A DNA stretch of 64,000 bases from Lysinibacillus pinottii (GTDB taxonomy: Bacteria; Bacillota; Bacilli; Bacillales_A; Planococcaceae), in contig NZ_JANTOO010000020.1 of assembly GCF_024753545.1 (NCBI RefSeq), positions 248,001-312,000 on the forward strand, in the 5' to 3' direction. This document shows, piece after piece, positions 50,415 to 59,241 of the stretch. Position numbers and translations under genes: made by a program. Position 1 is the stretch's first letter. Each line of letters begins with the position of its first letter. Under the pieces are notes generated by a model. It was not told the DNA's origin, did not search any database, and was given only the letters and a program-made list of their open reading frames with translations.

Positions 50415-51158
50415 ATGCAATTATTAGAGCGAGCTATGACTATTGCGAAGGTTTTAGCTTCTGAAGCAAATGACAGTAGCTTGTCCATTTCAGAGCTTTC
50501 AACAAAATGTGATTTACCTCTAAGTACTTTACATAGAATTTTAAAAGCGATGATTAACCAAGGAATGATTGAGCAAGATGAACAAACCAAACATTATCGA
50601 CTCGGTACCATTTGGATGGAACTCGGTTTGCAAGTCTACGATACGATGGATTATATTAGCAAAATCCGACCAGAGTTAGAGCGATTAGCAAGAGATGTTG
50701 AGGAAAGTGTATATTTAAGTAAGCCAGCAGGTTTAGATACGATTATTATTGAAAGAATAGATAGTGCTGCTAATCCGATTCGTATTTATGACCAATTGGG
50801 TATTCGTATACCACTACATATCGGAGCAGCCAATAAAGCTATTCTTGCCTCTATGTCTCCCTCACACTCGAAAGAAATATTAGATCAGCTAGTAACACAA
50901 GATGAAATACCTGAGTTGGAGGAACAGCTTCGTCAAATTCGACAACAAGGTTATGCGATTAGTCACGGAGAACGAACAGCTGGTACTTCTTCCATTGCCG
51001 TTTCCGTTTTAGATGGTTTTGGTGAAGTCGTAGGAGCAGTTAGCATCGGTTTCGTTAGCTTCAATGTTTCGCAAGAGCACGTTCAAACACTCATTGAACG
51101 TTTAGTTAATACTGGAAAACGCGTCTCACTGAAACTTGGTTATCGAGGAAAAGATTAG
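50415..51158 (+). CDS. IclR-family transcriptional regulator
   Basis: A 247-residue IclR regulator, divergent from the DDAH-permease-RocB operon. The N-terminal winged helix (about 8-65) includes SISELSTKCDLPLSTLHRILKAM; the C-terminal effector domain (about 80-245) includes LHIGAANKAILASM and GERTAGTSSIAVSV. ATG at 415-417 past position 50000 has a perfect AGGAGG (50401-50406) eight bases upstream; an ATG 14 codons earlier has none. It probably binds the paired TTTCC-N7-GGAAA palindromes. IclR proteins can repress or activate; the operator position downstream of the start suggests repression. Confidence 0.92.
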   Translation: MQLLERAMTIAKVLASEANDSSLSISELSTKCDLPLSTLHRILKAMINQGMIEQDEQTKHYRLGTIWMELGLQVYDTMDYISKIRPELERLARDVEESVYLSKPAGLDTIIIERIDSAANPIRIYDQLGIRIPLHIGAANKAILASMSPSHSKEILDQLVTQDEIPELEEQLRQIRQQGYAISHGERTAGTSSIAVSVLDGFGEVVGAVSIGFVSFNVSQEHVQTLIERLVNTGKRVSLKLGYRGKD

Positions 51159-51245
51159 AAGAACTGATTCTTTCAAAGAAAATCTATTTTTGTTCACCAA
51201 TTTTGCCTGTAAAGGTTTTTTTCTTGAAAGGTTATGTGAAAACTG

Positions 51246-51274
51246 TTGCACTGAGCGCCATCGTATGTTAAATT
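51246..51274 (+). promoter_or_regulatory. Candidate rpmB promoter
   Basis: TTGCAC (51246-51251), 17 bases, TAAATT (51269-51274) on the plus strand, about 70 bases before rpmB. The leader that follows (51281-51345) may fold but no known leader is recognised. Confidence 0.5.
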
Positions 51275-51345
51275 ATTATGGTATGTGAAATACCGAACTG
51301 AAATATAATAATCTTTCAGCATCAACAGTAAGGAGGGAATACAAC

Positions 51346-51534
51346 ATGCCAAAACAATGTGTAATCACAGGACGTAAAGCTCGTACTGGTAACAACCGTT
51401 CCCACGCTATGAACGCTAACAAACGTACTTGGGGTGCTAACCTTCAAAAAGTTCGTATCTTAGTTGACGGTAAACCAAAACGTGTATGGGTTTCTGCTCG
51501 TGCATTAAAATCAGGTAAAATCGAGCGCGTTTAA
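51346..51534 (+). CDS. rpmB: 50S ribosomal protein L28
   Basis: The 62-residue protein reads MPKQCVITGRKARTGNNRSHAMN and continues with RTWGANLQKVRILVDGKPKRVWVSARALKSGKIERV, a standard L28. It is on the plus strand, as in B. subtilis, with AGGAGGG ahead of its ATG. Only Cys5 is seen, so it is the zinc-free form rather than the four-cysteine form. A strong terminator follows. Confidence 0.98.
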   Translation: MPKQCVITGRKARTGNNRSHAMNANKRTWGANLQKVRILVDGKPKRVWVSARALKSGKIERV

Positions 51535-51545
51535 TCGACGCTTCT

Positions 51546-51588
51546 AAAAAATCGATTTCGCTTTGAGCGTAAATCGATTTTTTTCTTT
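51546..51588 (+). terminator. Intrinsic terminator after rpmB
   Basis: AAATCGATTT-CGC and GCG-T-AAATCGATTT form a 13-pair stem with one bulge around TTTGA, followed by TTTTCTTTT on the plus strand. Confidence 0.93.
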
Positions 51589-51636
51589 TGTTATAGAATG
51601 ATTAACTGCATAAAAATCTACATATAGCAAAGAATG

Positions 51637-51669
51637 AAAAAATCCGACTACTTTTAGTCGGATTTTTTT
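51637..51669. terminator. Bidirectional terminator between rpmB and spoVM
   Basis: AAAAAATCCGACTA, CTTT loop and TAGTCGGATTTTTT form a perfect stem with a T-run on both strands. On the minus strand it contains the spoVM stop codon, so it ends the priA-to-spoVM operon. Confidence 0.93.
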
Positions 51670-51755
51670 ACTTTCTTATCTTTTTTAAATAGGTTAATAC
51701 ATGTGCGCGTGATACTACTAACAAATTTCGGCAATTGGAACGTATATACTTTCAG
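51654..51755 (-). CDS. spoVM: SpoVM, spore-coat anchoring micropeptide (apparent CTG start)
   Basis: SpoVM is a short amphipathic helix that marks the convex forespore membrane and anchors SpoIVA for coat assembly. The frame reads (M)KVYTFQLPKFVSSITR and ends in a lysine-rich tail, 33 residues in all; B. subtilis SpoVM is 26 residues and starts MKFYTIKLPKFLGG. Pro9, needed in B. subtilis for proper insertion, is conserved. No ATG, GTG or TTG is available: the codon in the start position is CTG (51753-51755), with AAGGGGG eight bases upstream, ideal spacing. The gene lies between thiN and rpmB, its conserved place, and the stop falls in a terminator hairpin. Confidence 0.85.
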   Translation of the reverse strand: MKVYTFQLPKFVSSITRTCINLFKKDKKVKKSD

Positions 51756-51773
51756 GACTCTCTCCCCCTTACG

Positions 51774-52427
51774 CTAATCTATGCTTCTTATCATTAAACA
51801 TATGCCTCTTGAGAAAGATATAGACCCTGAAGTTCCTATTATTTCATTACTTGTAAATCGCGATGTACCTAAAGTGATTTCTTCTTTCGTTGTTTCATAT
51901 TTTACTTGCCTTAATGTCACATCTTTAATAGGCTCTTCATGTGCAAAGAAGGATAAGTAACGGTATCGGCTATCTGCATAAATAGCATGTGTACCCGGCA
52001 ATAAAAATTGCAACATATTTGTATGATTAATAATCTTGAATACAATGTGTGGATGCTCTTTTTGTAAACGATAAATAGAGCGAACAGCTGCCTCGTAATG
52101 ATCTAAACGCCCTCCAGTAACACCTGTCAAAATAATTTCTTGAGGTGCAAACGTAAATGCTTTAAGCAAGGCTAAATCTGTATCTGTTTCATTTTTCTCT
52201 TCCTTAAAACGTTGCTGATCATTTGTCTGTGCCAACACCAACTGATATTCTTCATCTGATAATGAATCAAAATCACCAACAATTGCATGTGGCGTAATAC
52301 CCTGCTCTATTAAATACAAAGCCCCTCGATCTGCACCAATAAACACTACATCCCGTTGTGATTGAAGCGTTGTGAGCGAGCATAGTTCTTGTTTTGGACC
52401 ACCTGCACAAACAACGACTGTCGTCAT
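51774..52427 (-). CDS. thiN: Thiamine pyrophosphokinase
   Basis: ThiN transfers pyrophosphate from ATP to thiamine, giving the cofactor thiamine diphosphate. The 217-residue protein has IGADRGALYLIEQGITPHAIVGDFDS and KNETDTDLALLKAF in the N-terminal catalytic domain, LTGVTGGRLDH, and a C-terminal beta domain that binds thiamine. It overlaps rpe by four bases and lies before spoVM. Confidence 0.95.
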   Translation of the reverse strand: MTTVVVCAGGPKQELCSLTTLQSQRDVVFIGADRGALYLIEQGITPHAIVGDFDSLSDEEYQLVLAQTNDQQRFKEEKNETDTDLALLKAFTFAPQEIILTGVTGGRLDHYEAAVRSIYRLQKEHPHIVFKIINHTNMLQFLLPGTHAIYADSRYRYLSFFAHEEPIKDVTLRQVKYETTKEEITLGTSRFTSNEIIGTSGSISFSRGICLMIRSID

Positions 52428-53092
52428 CCTTTAATCGCTGCCTCACCAGCCGCTAAAATTTCCTGAAGTGCAGCTGTTCGATCCTCTTTACTATAGATGG
52501 CTGACCCTGCCACAAAAATCGTCGCCCCTGCCTGTGCACATGGAACAATCGTTTCTGCTGTAATTCCACCGTCAATTTCAATAGCGATGTCCAACCCACG
52601 CTCTTTAATCAGTGTTGATAAAGCCTCAATTTTAGGCACAACCGAATGAATGAATTTTTGTCCGCCAAACCCTGGATTGACAGTCATTAATAATACCATA
52701 TCGATATCTTCTAGGACATGCTGAATAGATTCGATTGGTGTATGTGGATTTAATACAACCCCCGCCTTTATACCATACGAACGGATTAATTGGATTGTTC
52801 GATGTAAATGACGACATGCTTCAGCATGCACCGTAATATAGTCTGCTCCAGCTTGAGCAAACTGTTCAATATACTGATCTGGGTTTTCAATCATTAAATG
52901 TACATCTAATGGTAAATCTGTTAATGGACGGATAGCATCTAATACGATTGAGCCAAATGAAATATTCGGCACAAAATGGCCATCCATCACATCTATATGA
53001 ATTAGCTTTGCACCCGCTTGCTCTACTTCCTTTACTTCTTCTCCTAATTTCGCAAAATTAGCTGCTAAAATTGATGGTGCTATTTGTATCAT
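52424..53092 (-). CDS. rpe: Ribulose-phosphate 3-epimerase
   Basis: Rpe interconverts ribulose 5-phosphate and xylulose 5-phosphate in the pentose phosphate pathway. The 222-residue TIM barrel has IAPSILAANFAKLGEE, HIDVMDGHFVPNISFG, LDVHLMIENP, VNPGFGGQKFI and EIDGGI, with the metal-binding His and Asp residues in these blocks. It starts two bases after rsgA stops and overlaps thiN by ATGA. Confidence 0.97.
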   Translation of the reverse strand: MIQIAPSILAANFAKLGEEVKEVEQAGAKLIHIDVMDGHFVPNISFGSIVLDAIRPLTDLPLDVHLMIENPDQYIEQFAQAGADYITVHAEACRHLHRTIQLIRSYGIKAGVVLNPHTPIESIQHVLEDIDMVLLMTVNPGFGGQKFIHSVVPKIEALSTLIKERGLDIAIEIDGGITAETIVPCAQAGATIFVAGSAIYSKEDRTAALQEILAAGEAAIKG

Positions 53093-53094
53093 CC

Positions 53095-53979
53095 TTAATA
53101 CCTCGGCTTTCGATCCATAATTTCTTGCATAAATTGTTCGTAATGTTTATAGCGGTAGTCACGAATTTCTCCTGCTTCTACTGACGCTTTAACTGCACAT
53201 TTAGGCTCTTTCATGTGTAAACAGCCTCTGAATTTACAATGATCCGCCATTCTAGCTATTTCAGGAAAACATGCGCCTAATTCTTCTTTCTCAATTTCAT
53301 CAAAATCAAACGAACTGAATCCAGGAGTATCGGCCAATAAACCATCACAGACCTCAATCAATTCGACGTGACGTGTTGTATGTTTTCCTCGCCCTAGGCT
53401 CTGTGAGATAATACCTGTTTTTAAATTTAATTCGGGGATTAATGTATTCAGCAATGTTGATTTTCCAACACCAGATTGGCCTGCTAGGACAGTTGTTTTT
53501 CCCTTTAAAATAGGCTGCAATCTTTCCACCAATTCTTCTTCATCTTTGTAAGTTTGAAGAACTGTATAGCCCATATTTTCATAATCAGTTATATAACTCT
53601 GTAATTCCGTACGTTCGTCATTTTCTAGCAAATCCATTTTTGTTAGACAAATAATAGGGTGCACATGGAACGATTCTAAAACAACTAAAAAGCGATCGAG
53701 TAATATGGTATTGAAATTAGGCTCTTTTACAGAAAACACTAAAATACCTTGATCAATATTGGCAATTGGTGGCCGAACCAATTCATTTTGACGTTCTAAA
53801 ATCTTTTGAATGGTCCCATCCGATCCTTCTGTTTCCAAAGAATATTCTACAATATCACCGACAAGCGGGGATTCTCCGCGATTGCGAAAGACCCCACGTC
53901 CTCGACATTGAATAAGCTGATGACCGTCATAAACATAATAATAACCACTTAATGCTTTTCTTATTTGGCCTTGCGCCAT
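53095..53979 (-). CDS. rsgA: RsgA, small-subunit ribosome biogenesis GTPase
   Basis: RsgA (CpgA/YloQ) checks late 30S maturation. The 294-residue protein has an N-terminal OB fold (about 1-65), a circularly permuted GTPase with G4 TKMD (113-116) before G1 GQSGVGKS (167-174) and G3 DTPG, and a C-terminal zinc finger with Cys248, Cys253, His255 and Cys261. It lies between prkC and rpe, the conserved order; the B. subtilis protein is a known PrkC phosphorylation target. Confidence 0.96.
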   Translation of the reverse strand: MAQGQIRKALSGYYYVYDGHQLIQCRGRGVFRNRGESPLVGDIVEYSLETEGSDGTIQKILERQNELVRPPIANIDQGILVFSVKEPNFNTILLDRFLVVLESFHVHPIICLTKMDLLENDERTELQSYITDYENMGYTVLQTYKDEEELVERLQPILKGKTTVLAGQSGVGKSTLLNTLIPELNLKTGIISQSLGRGKHTTRHVELIEVCDGLLADTPGFSSFDFDEIEKEELGACFPEIARMADHCKFRGCLHMKEPKCAVKASVEAGEIRDYRYKHYEQFMQEIMDRKPRY

Positions 53980-53990
53980 CCAATTCCTCC

Positions 53991-55979
53991 TTAATTGACA
54001 TCATTATAGTTAACTTTTTCTTCTAAGATGATTTCTGAGTCACGGATAATTCTATAACTCGCATCTTTGCCTTCTTCAATAACAAGCTGTATATTGTAAG
54101 GCGTATCATTTAAAATTTCCAACTCTGTAACTGGTTCAGAAAATGTATGATTTTTATCTTGAATTTCAATGCGAACTTTTTGAGGTACACCCTCTTCTTT
54201 AGGTTTATACTCAATGACTACGGGCTTAAGCAAAAGTTTTTCAGGCTTTTTAGCTGGTCCTTTACTGATAACAACCGATATAACAGAGCCTTCCTCCACC
54301 ATAGTACCAGCTTTTGTCAATTGTGAAATTACACTGCCAGCAGGAATCGTTTCATGATAATCTTCACGAGATACACGCCAATTGAGGCCCACTCTATTGA
54401 CATAGTTATCCATATCCGCTTTCGTATAATTCACAACACTTTCCACCCTTACCATTCGAACTCCTTGACTTACTTTAAAGGTCATTGTTTCCTCTTTCGC
54501 TATCACTTCTGTATCAGCTGGAATACTTTGCTCGATAATTCTACCTTCAGGTTCACGAGAAGGAACTTCCTCTTTTCTAACTTCTTTATACTTTCCTTTT
54601 ATTAAAGCCTCTACTTGACTATAATTTTGTCCCACATAATTATCAACGGTCGTTGTCTCCACGCCTAGACTAACAATTAGGTCGATCTCTGAGCCTTTTG
54701 CTCGCATCGAATTTTTTTCTGGGTCTGTTTCAATGACATGACCCTTTTCAATGTCTTCATGATTTCGCTCCTGGTGCTCCTCAGCAACCACAAATCCCTC
54801 TGTCACTAATTTTTTTGTAGCATCCTCTACAGTCAAATTTGTCACATCCGGGACAGCTATTTTTTTCGGGCTAAATAAATCTGCTGCGAATATGAAGAAT
54901 AAGAAGATGATAATTACTGCTATCAATAATCCTGCCACAAACTTAGGCCACTTTTTCTTCTTTGCTTTAGCAGGAATAGGTTTTTCTACAGGTTTTTTAG
55001 GTTGCGCCTGAGCTGGAGATGTATAGTCCACAATAGGTTCAATGACCCTTGTTTTAGTTAAATCTTCATCTTTCTTTAAAACTTCCTCTTTAATAATTGG
55101 AATAGCTTTTGTCGCATCATTATCCACTGGTATGACAAACTTTGGTTCATTTATTCGGGAAGATGATAATACGGTTTCCAAATCTTCATACATTTCTTCC
55201 ACTGTATTATAGCGATGGGAAGCTGCTTTGGCTGTTGCCTTAAGTACTACATTTTCTAAGCTTTGTGGAATGGTTCCATCAAAAGCACGAACAGAAGGTG
55301 TTTCTGCTTGTAAATGCTTAAGTGCAATAGAAACAGCTGACTCCCCAGAAAAAGGTAATTCACCTGTTAATAATTCATACAATACTATACCCAGTGCATA
55401 TATGTCAGATTGATTTGTAGCTGTACCGCCCCTAGCTTGCTCTGGTGATAAGTAATGCACTGTCCCTAATACAGAATTCGTTTGTGTAAAGGATGTAGCA
55501 CTTAACGTCATGGCAATTCCAAAATCAGTTATTTTTACATTACCCTCTGCATCCATCAAAATATTTTGTGGTTTAATATCACGATGAATAATATGATTTT
55601 CATGGGCATTAGCAATAGCAGACGTTAATTGCTTCATAATATGCACACTTCTAGCTGGTGAAATTGGTGCAAATTCTTGTATGTACTGCTTTAAAGTTTT
55701 TCCTTGAACATATTCCATCACAATATAGTGTAGATCACCATCGTCACCTACATCATAAACACTAACAATATTAGGATGTGTAAGACTTGTAGCAGACAGT
55801 GCCTCACGTTGAAAACGTCGATGTAATTCATCCTCATTGGAAAAATCATAGCGTAATATTTTTATGGCCACATCCCGATTTAATATCATATCATGAGCTA
55901 AATAGACATTGGACATACCCCCGCCACCAATGAGTTCTAAAATCTTATAACGGTCACTAATTCTTTTACCTACAAGCAT
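53991..55979 (-). CDS. prkC: PrkC, PASTA-domain Ser/Thr protein kinase
   Basis: PrkC is a membrane eukaryotic-type kinase that senses muropeptides and helps spores germinate. The 662-residue protein has a kinase domain (about 1-270) with GGGGMSNVY, Lys40, HRDIKPQN (132-139) and DFG (152-154); a charged linker; one membrane segment (about 346-368); three PASTA domains (about 371-440, 441-506, 508-574); and a C-terminal beta domain (about 580-662). It starts two bases after prpC stops, so kinase and phosphatase are made together. Confidence 0.97.
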   Translation of the reverse strand: MLVGKRISDRYKILELIGGGGMSNVYLAHDMILNRDVAIKILRYDFSNEDELHRRFQREALSATSLTHPNIVSVYDVGDDGDLHYIVMEYVQGKTLKQYIQEFAPISPARSVHIMKQLTSAIANAHENHIIHRDIKPQNILMDAEGNVKITDFGIAMTLSATSFTQTNSVLGTVHYLSPEQARGGTATNQSDIYALGIVLYELLTGELPFSGESAVSIALKHLQAETPSVRAFDGTIPQSLENVVLKATAKAASHRYNTVEEMYEDLETVLSSSRINEPKFVIPVDNDATKAIPIIKEEVLKKDEDLTKTRVIEPIVDYTSPAQAQPKKPVEKPIPAKAKKKKWPKFVAGLLIAVIIIFLFFIFAADLFSPKKIAVPDVTNLTVEDATKKLVTEGFVVAEEHQERNHEDIEKGHVIETDPEKNSMRAKGSEIDLIVSLGVETTTVDNYVGQNYSQVEALIKGKYKEVRKEEVPSREPEGRIIEQSIPADTEVIAKEETMTFKVSQGVRMVRVESVVNYTKADMDNYVNRVGLNWRVSREDYHETIPAGSVISQLTKAGTMVEEGSVISVVISKGPAKKPEKLLLKPVVIEYKPKEEGVPQKVRIEIQDKNHTFSEPVTELEILNDTPYNIQLVIEEGKDASYRIIRDSEIILEEKVNYNDVN

Positions 55980-55981
55980 TC

Positions 55982-56734
55982 TTACACCTCCTCATCCTTT
56001 TTAGTTAGCAGCACGAGGGAGATATTATCTTCTCCCCCGCTAGCATTTGCTAATTCTACAAGTTTACGTCCTTTTTCCATTATAGGTTCGGGATACGTAA
56101 TGATTGAAGCCATTTCATAGACAGTTAGTTTATTACTTAATCCATCTGAACAAATGAGTAAATACGAATTTGATGCCAACTCTACTTCATAAAAATCTGG
56201 TTCTATTGCTTCCTCTGTACCAACAGCTTTTAAGATAAAATTTTTCTTTGGATGCGTCAAAGCTTCCTCTTCACTAATTTCTCCATTTTCAACCAGTACA
56301 TTAACATAAGAATGATCCCTTGTTATTTGTTGTGCACCATCTTCAAAGAAATAATACACACGACTATCACCAACATGTGCAATGAAACAATGATGTTCTT
56401 CTATTAACACTGCAATAAACGTCGTGCCCATTCCTTTACAGTCTTCGTGTGATAAAGAATAGTCATAAATATTTTTATTCAATTGCTTTACTGTTTGTAA
56501 TAACCATTCTTTCTTTGATGTTGTTGATTCAAAATGATGTGCGTCTGCCTGTAAAAAAAAGGTCTCCATCTGTTTTATTGCCATATCACTTGCTACATCT
56601 CCAGCATTATGACCACCCATGCCGTCCGCCACAAGTGCTAGTGCAAGCCCGTCAGGACGTTTAAATAATGCAGCACGGTCTTCATTAATGGATCGTTTTA
56701 AACCAATATCACTTTCGACTGTGTATTCCAACAC
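55982..56734 (-). CDS. prpC: PrpC (Stp), PP2C-type protein phosphatase
   Basis: PrpC removes phosphates from PrkC and its targets. The 250-residue PP2C fold has EDRAAL, VADGMGGHNAGDVAS (metal-binding Asp-Gly), AHVGDSRVY, TRDHSYV, LLICSDGLSNKL and GGEDNISLVLL, the usual metal-binding aspartates. It lies between rlmN and prkC with gaps of three and two bases. Confidence 0.97.
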   Translation of the reverse strand: MLEYTVESDIGLKRSINEDRAALFKRPDGLALALVADGMGGHNAGDVASDMAIKQMETFFLQADAHHFESTTSKKEWLLQTVKQLNKNIYDYSLSHEDCKGMGTTFIAVLIEEHHCFIAHVGDSRVYYFFEDGAQQITRDHSYVNVLVENGEISEEEALTHPKKNFILKAVGTEEAIEPDFYEVELASNSYLLICSDGLSNKLTVYEMASIITYPEPIMEKGRKLVELANASGGEDNISLVLLTKKDEEV

Positions 56735-56737
56735 CGG

Positions 56738-57880
56738 TCACCTCGTTTCTTCAGATCTCTCTTGCGCACGTAATTGACCACACGCTGCTGCAATATCAGA
56801 ACCTTGCTCTCGGCGGATCGTTACGTTTATCCCATTTTTCTTTAAGGTTTTTTCAAACGCAAAAATTTGGCTACGAGACGTACGAACATAATCACGTTCT
56901 GGTACATAGTTAACAGGAATTAAGTTAACATGGCATTTAATTCCTTTAATTAAAGCAGATAGCTCCTCTGCAATTTCTACTGAATCATTTTCACCAGACA
57001 TTAATCCATATTCAAAACTCACACGTCTACCAGTTTTTTTAGTATAGTATCGAACAGCTTCCATTAACTCATCTAATTTATAGGCACGCGCAATTGGCAT
57101 AAGCTTTTGACGAGCCTCTTGATTTGGTGCATGTAAAGAAACCGCAAAGTTAATTTGTAATTGTTCATCAGCAAACTGATAAATTTTTGGAACGATACCT
57201 GATGTGGATACCGTAATGTGACGTGCACCAATATTTAACCCTTTTTCATGATTGATCACTTTTAAGAAGTTCATCATAGCATCATAGTTATCGAAAGGTT
57301 CACCAATCCCCATAATAACAATATGTGATACTCGCTCATTTACCTCATCTAAAGTTTGCTGCACTTTTACAACTTGCTCTACAATTTCCCCAGCCAATAA
57401 ATGTCGCTTCAAACCACCTAAGGTTGAGGCGCAAAATGTACAGCCAATACGGCATCCTACCTGTGTTGTCACACAAACAGAGTTTCCGTATTCATGACGC
57501 ATTAATACCGTTTCTATAGAGTAACCATCCTGTAATTGAAATAAAAACTTAATGGTACCATCTTTAGACTCTTGCTTAATAATTGTTGACAAGGTAGATA
57601 ATGCAAAATTTGCAGCTAGCTTGTCCCTTAATCCCTTCGAAAGGTTTGACATTTCTTCAAATGTCTTAACACGTTTATTATATAACCAATCAAAAATCTG
57701 TGCCGCACGGAAAGGTTTTTCTCCATTTTCCTTTAACCAATCCTCTAATTGATGTGGTTGGAAAGAATAAATGGATTCTTTTAAATTTGGTTTTTCCTTT
57801 TTCGCACGTCGAACGGGCTTTTCTTCTGCTTCTTCAACTAAATCGTTGATACGTTCATTAAATTTCTTTTGATCCACCAT
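56738..57880 (-). CDS. rlmN: RlmN, radical-SAM 23S rRNA (adenine-2503-C2) methyltransferase
   Basis: RlmN methylates A2503 of 23S rRNA and A37 of some tRNAs. The 380-residue protein has the radical-SAM cluster motif CRIGCTFC (Cys143, Cys147, Cys150), the SAM-binding MGIGEPFDN, and the C-terminal catalytic Cys367 (AAACGQL). It overlaps rsmB by one base and is followed by prpC. Confidence 0.97.
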   Translation of the reverse strand: MVDQKKFNERINDLVEEAEEKPVRRAKKEKPNLKESIYSFQPHQLEDWLKENGEKPFRAAQIFDWLYNKRVKTFEEMSNLSKGLRDKLAANFALSTLSTIIKQESKDGTIKFLFQLQDGYSIETVLMRHEYGNSVCVTTQVGCRIGCTFCASTLGGLKRHLLAGEIVEQVVKVQQTLDEVNERVSHIVIMGIGEPFDNYDAMMNFLKVINHEKGLNIGARHITVSTSGIVPKIYQFADEQLQINFAVSLHAPNQEARQKLMPIARAYKLDELMEAVRYYTKKTGRRVSFEYGLMSGENDSVEIAEELSALIKGIKCHVNLIPVNYVPERDYVRTSRSQIFAFEKTLKKNGINVTIRREQGSDIAAACGQLRAQERSEETR

Positions 57881-59241
57881 TAGTTGGATTCTCCTTTTTT
57901 ACGAAAGGCGGCAACGAAGAAACCGTCACTGCCAAAGTCTTGTGGAAAGACTTGAAGCATGCCATTAGCTTGCTTTTCCGCTAATTTTGTTGGTAAAGAT
58001 TCTAGTTGTATCGCTTCCATTTCTGGATGCGCTGCTAAAAAGGCATTTACTGTGCCCTCATTTTCTTGCTTATCGACTGTACATGTACTGTACACAAGCT
58101 TACCCTTTATCTTCAATACTTTTGTCGCTGCATCCAATAATGCTAGTTGGATTGTTTGAAGATTTTCTAAATCTTCTTCTCGCTTCGTATATTTAATATC
58201 AGGTTTACGTCGCATAACCCCTAGTCCACTACATGGTGCATCCACTAAAATGGCGTCATACGACTCAGCTTGTAAAAATTCAGGAGCTTTGCGTCCATCA
58301 ATTGGAGCTGTTTCAATAATATCTAGCCCTAGACGTTCTGTATTATGGTCGATTAAATCTAATTTATGTGGATGAAGGTCTGTTGCTAAAATAGAGCCTT
58401 CATTTTTCATGATTTCAGCTAGATGTGTTGTTTTACCGCCTGGTGCCGCACACATATCCAAAACACGCATACCAGGGGAAGGTTTTAGAACATTGGCTGG
58501 TATCATTGAACTCTCATCTTGAATAGTAATATGCCCCTCTTTAAATGCATTGGTACGGGCAGGTTGACCATTTGTTACGTGTAGACATTCTGGGATAACG
58601 TCGCTTTGTTTCGCTGTTAAACCTTCTTCTTCGAGTTCCGCCATAGCTTGCTCAACAGTTACCTTGGTTGTATTGACACGAACAGTTTGTATAGGTGGTA
58701 CATTATTTTCATGTAACATACCTGTAGCTACTTCTAAACCATAGTTATTAACAAAACGTTGTACTAGCCAAATAGGATGACTTGTTTCAATAGCCAGGCG
58801 CTCAATAGGATTTTCTATATCATTTATAGAAGGGACACCTTGACGCAAGACAGATCTTAAAATACCATTGACTGTCGATGCAATACCGCGATGCCCTCGG
58901 CGCTTCGCAATTTCTACTGCCTCATTAACAGCAGCATGCGCTGGGATACGCGTTAAATATTGCATTTGATATAAAGATATTCGTAATAACCAACGAACCC
59001 AATGATCTATAGAGCCACGGATAAAAGGCTCTAAGTAATAATCAAGTGTCATTTTATGTTGCAATGTACCATATGTTAATTCTGTTAATAAAGCGCGATC
59101 CTTCGCCTCTATCTTATGTCGTTTAATGGTTTCATTGAGAAGTAAATTGCTATAGGCTTGATTTTTATCAACGGCTAACAGAATAGATAGTGCGGCGTCT
59201 CGCACATTTCCATCCCAAATAACTACACTTTTTTTACTCAT
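57880..59241 (-). CDS. rsmB: RsmB, 16S rRNA (cytosine-967-C5) methyltransferase
   Basis: RsmB methylates C967 of 16S rRNA. The 453-residue protein has an N-terminal NusB-like domain (about 10-140; RDAALSILLAVDKN, LTELTYGTLQ) and a C-terminal SAM-dependent domain with LDMCAAPGGKTTHLAEIM, DAPCSGLGVMRRKPD and the catalytic Cys387 in STCTVDKQENE. It overlaps fmt by ATGA and rlmN by one base. Confidence 0.96.
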   Translation of the reverse strand: MSKKSVVIWDGNVRDAALSILLAVDKNQAYSNLLLNETIKRHKIEAKDRALLTELTYGTLQHKMTLDYYLEPFIRGSIDHWVRWLLRISLYQMQYLTRIPAHAAVNEAVEIAKRRGHRGIASTVNGILRSVLRQGVPSINDIENPIERLAIETSHPIWLVQRFVNNYGLEVATGMLHENNVPPIQTVRVNTTKVTVEQAMAELEEEGLTAKQSDVIPECLHVTNGQPARTNAFKEGHITIQDESSMIPANVLKPSPGMRVLDMCAAPGGKTTHLAEIMKNEGSILATDLHPHKLDLIDHNTERLGLDIIETAPIDGRKAPEFLQAESYDAILVDAPCSGLGVMRRKPDIKYTKREEDLENLQTIQLALLDAATKVLKIKGKLVYSTCTVDKQENEGTVNAFLAAHPEMEAIQLESLPTKLAEKQANGMLQVFPQDFGSDGFFVAAFRKKGESN

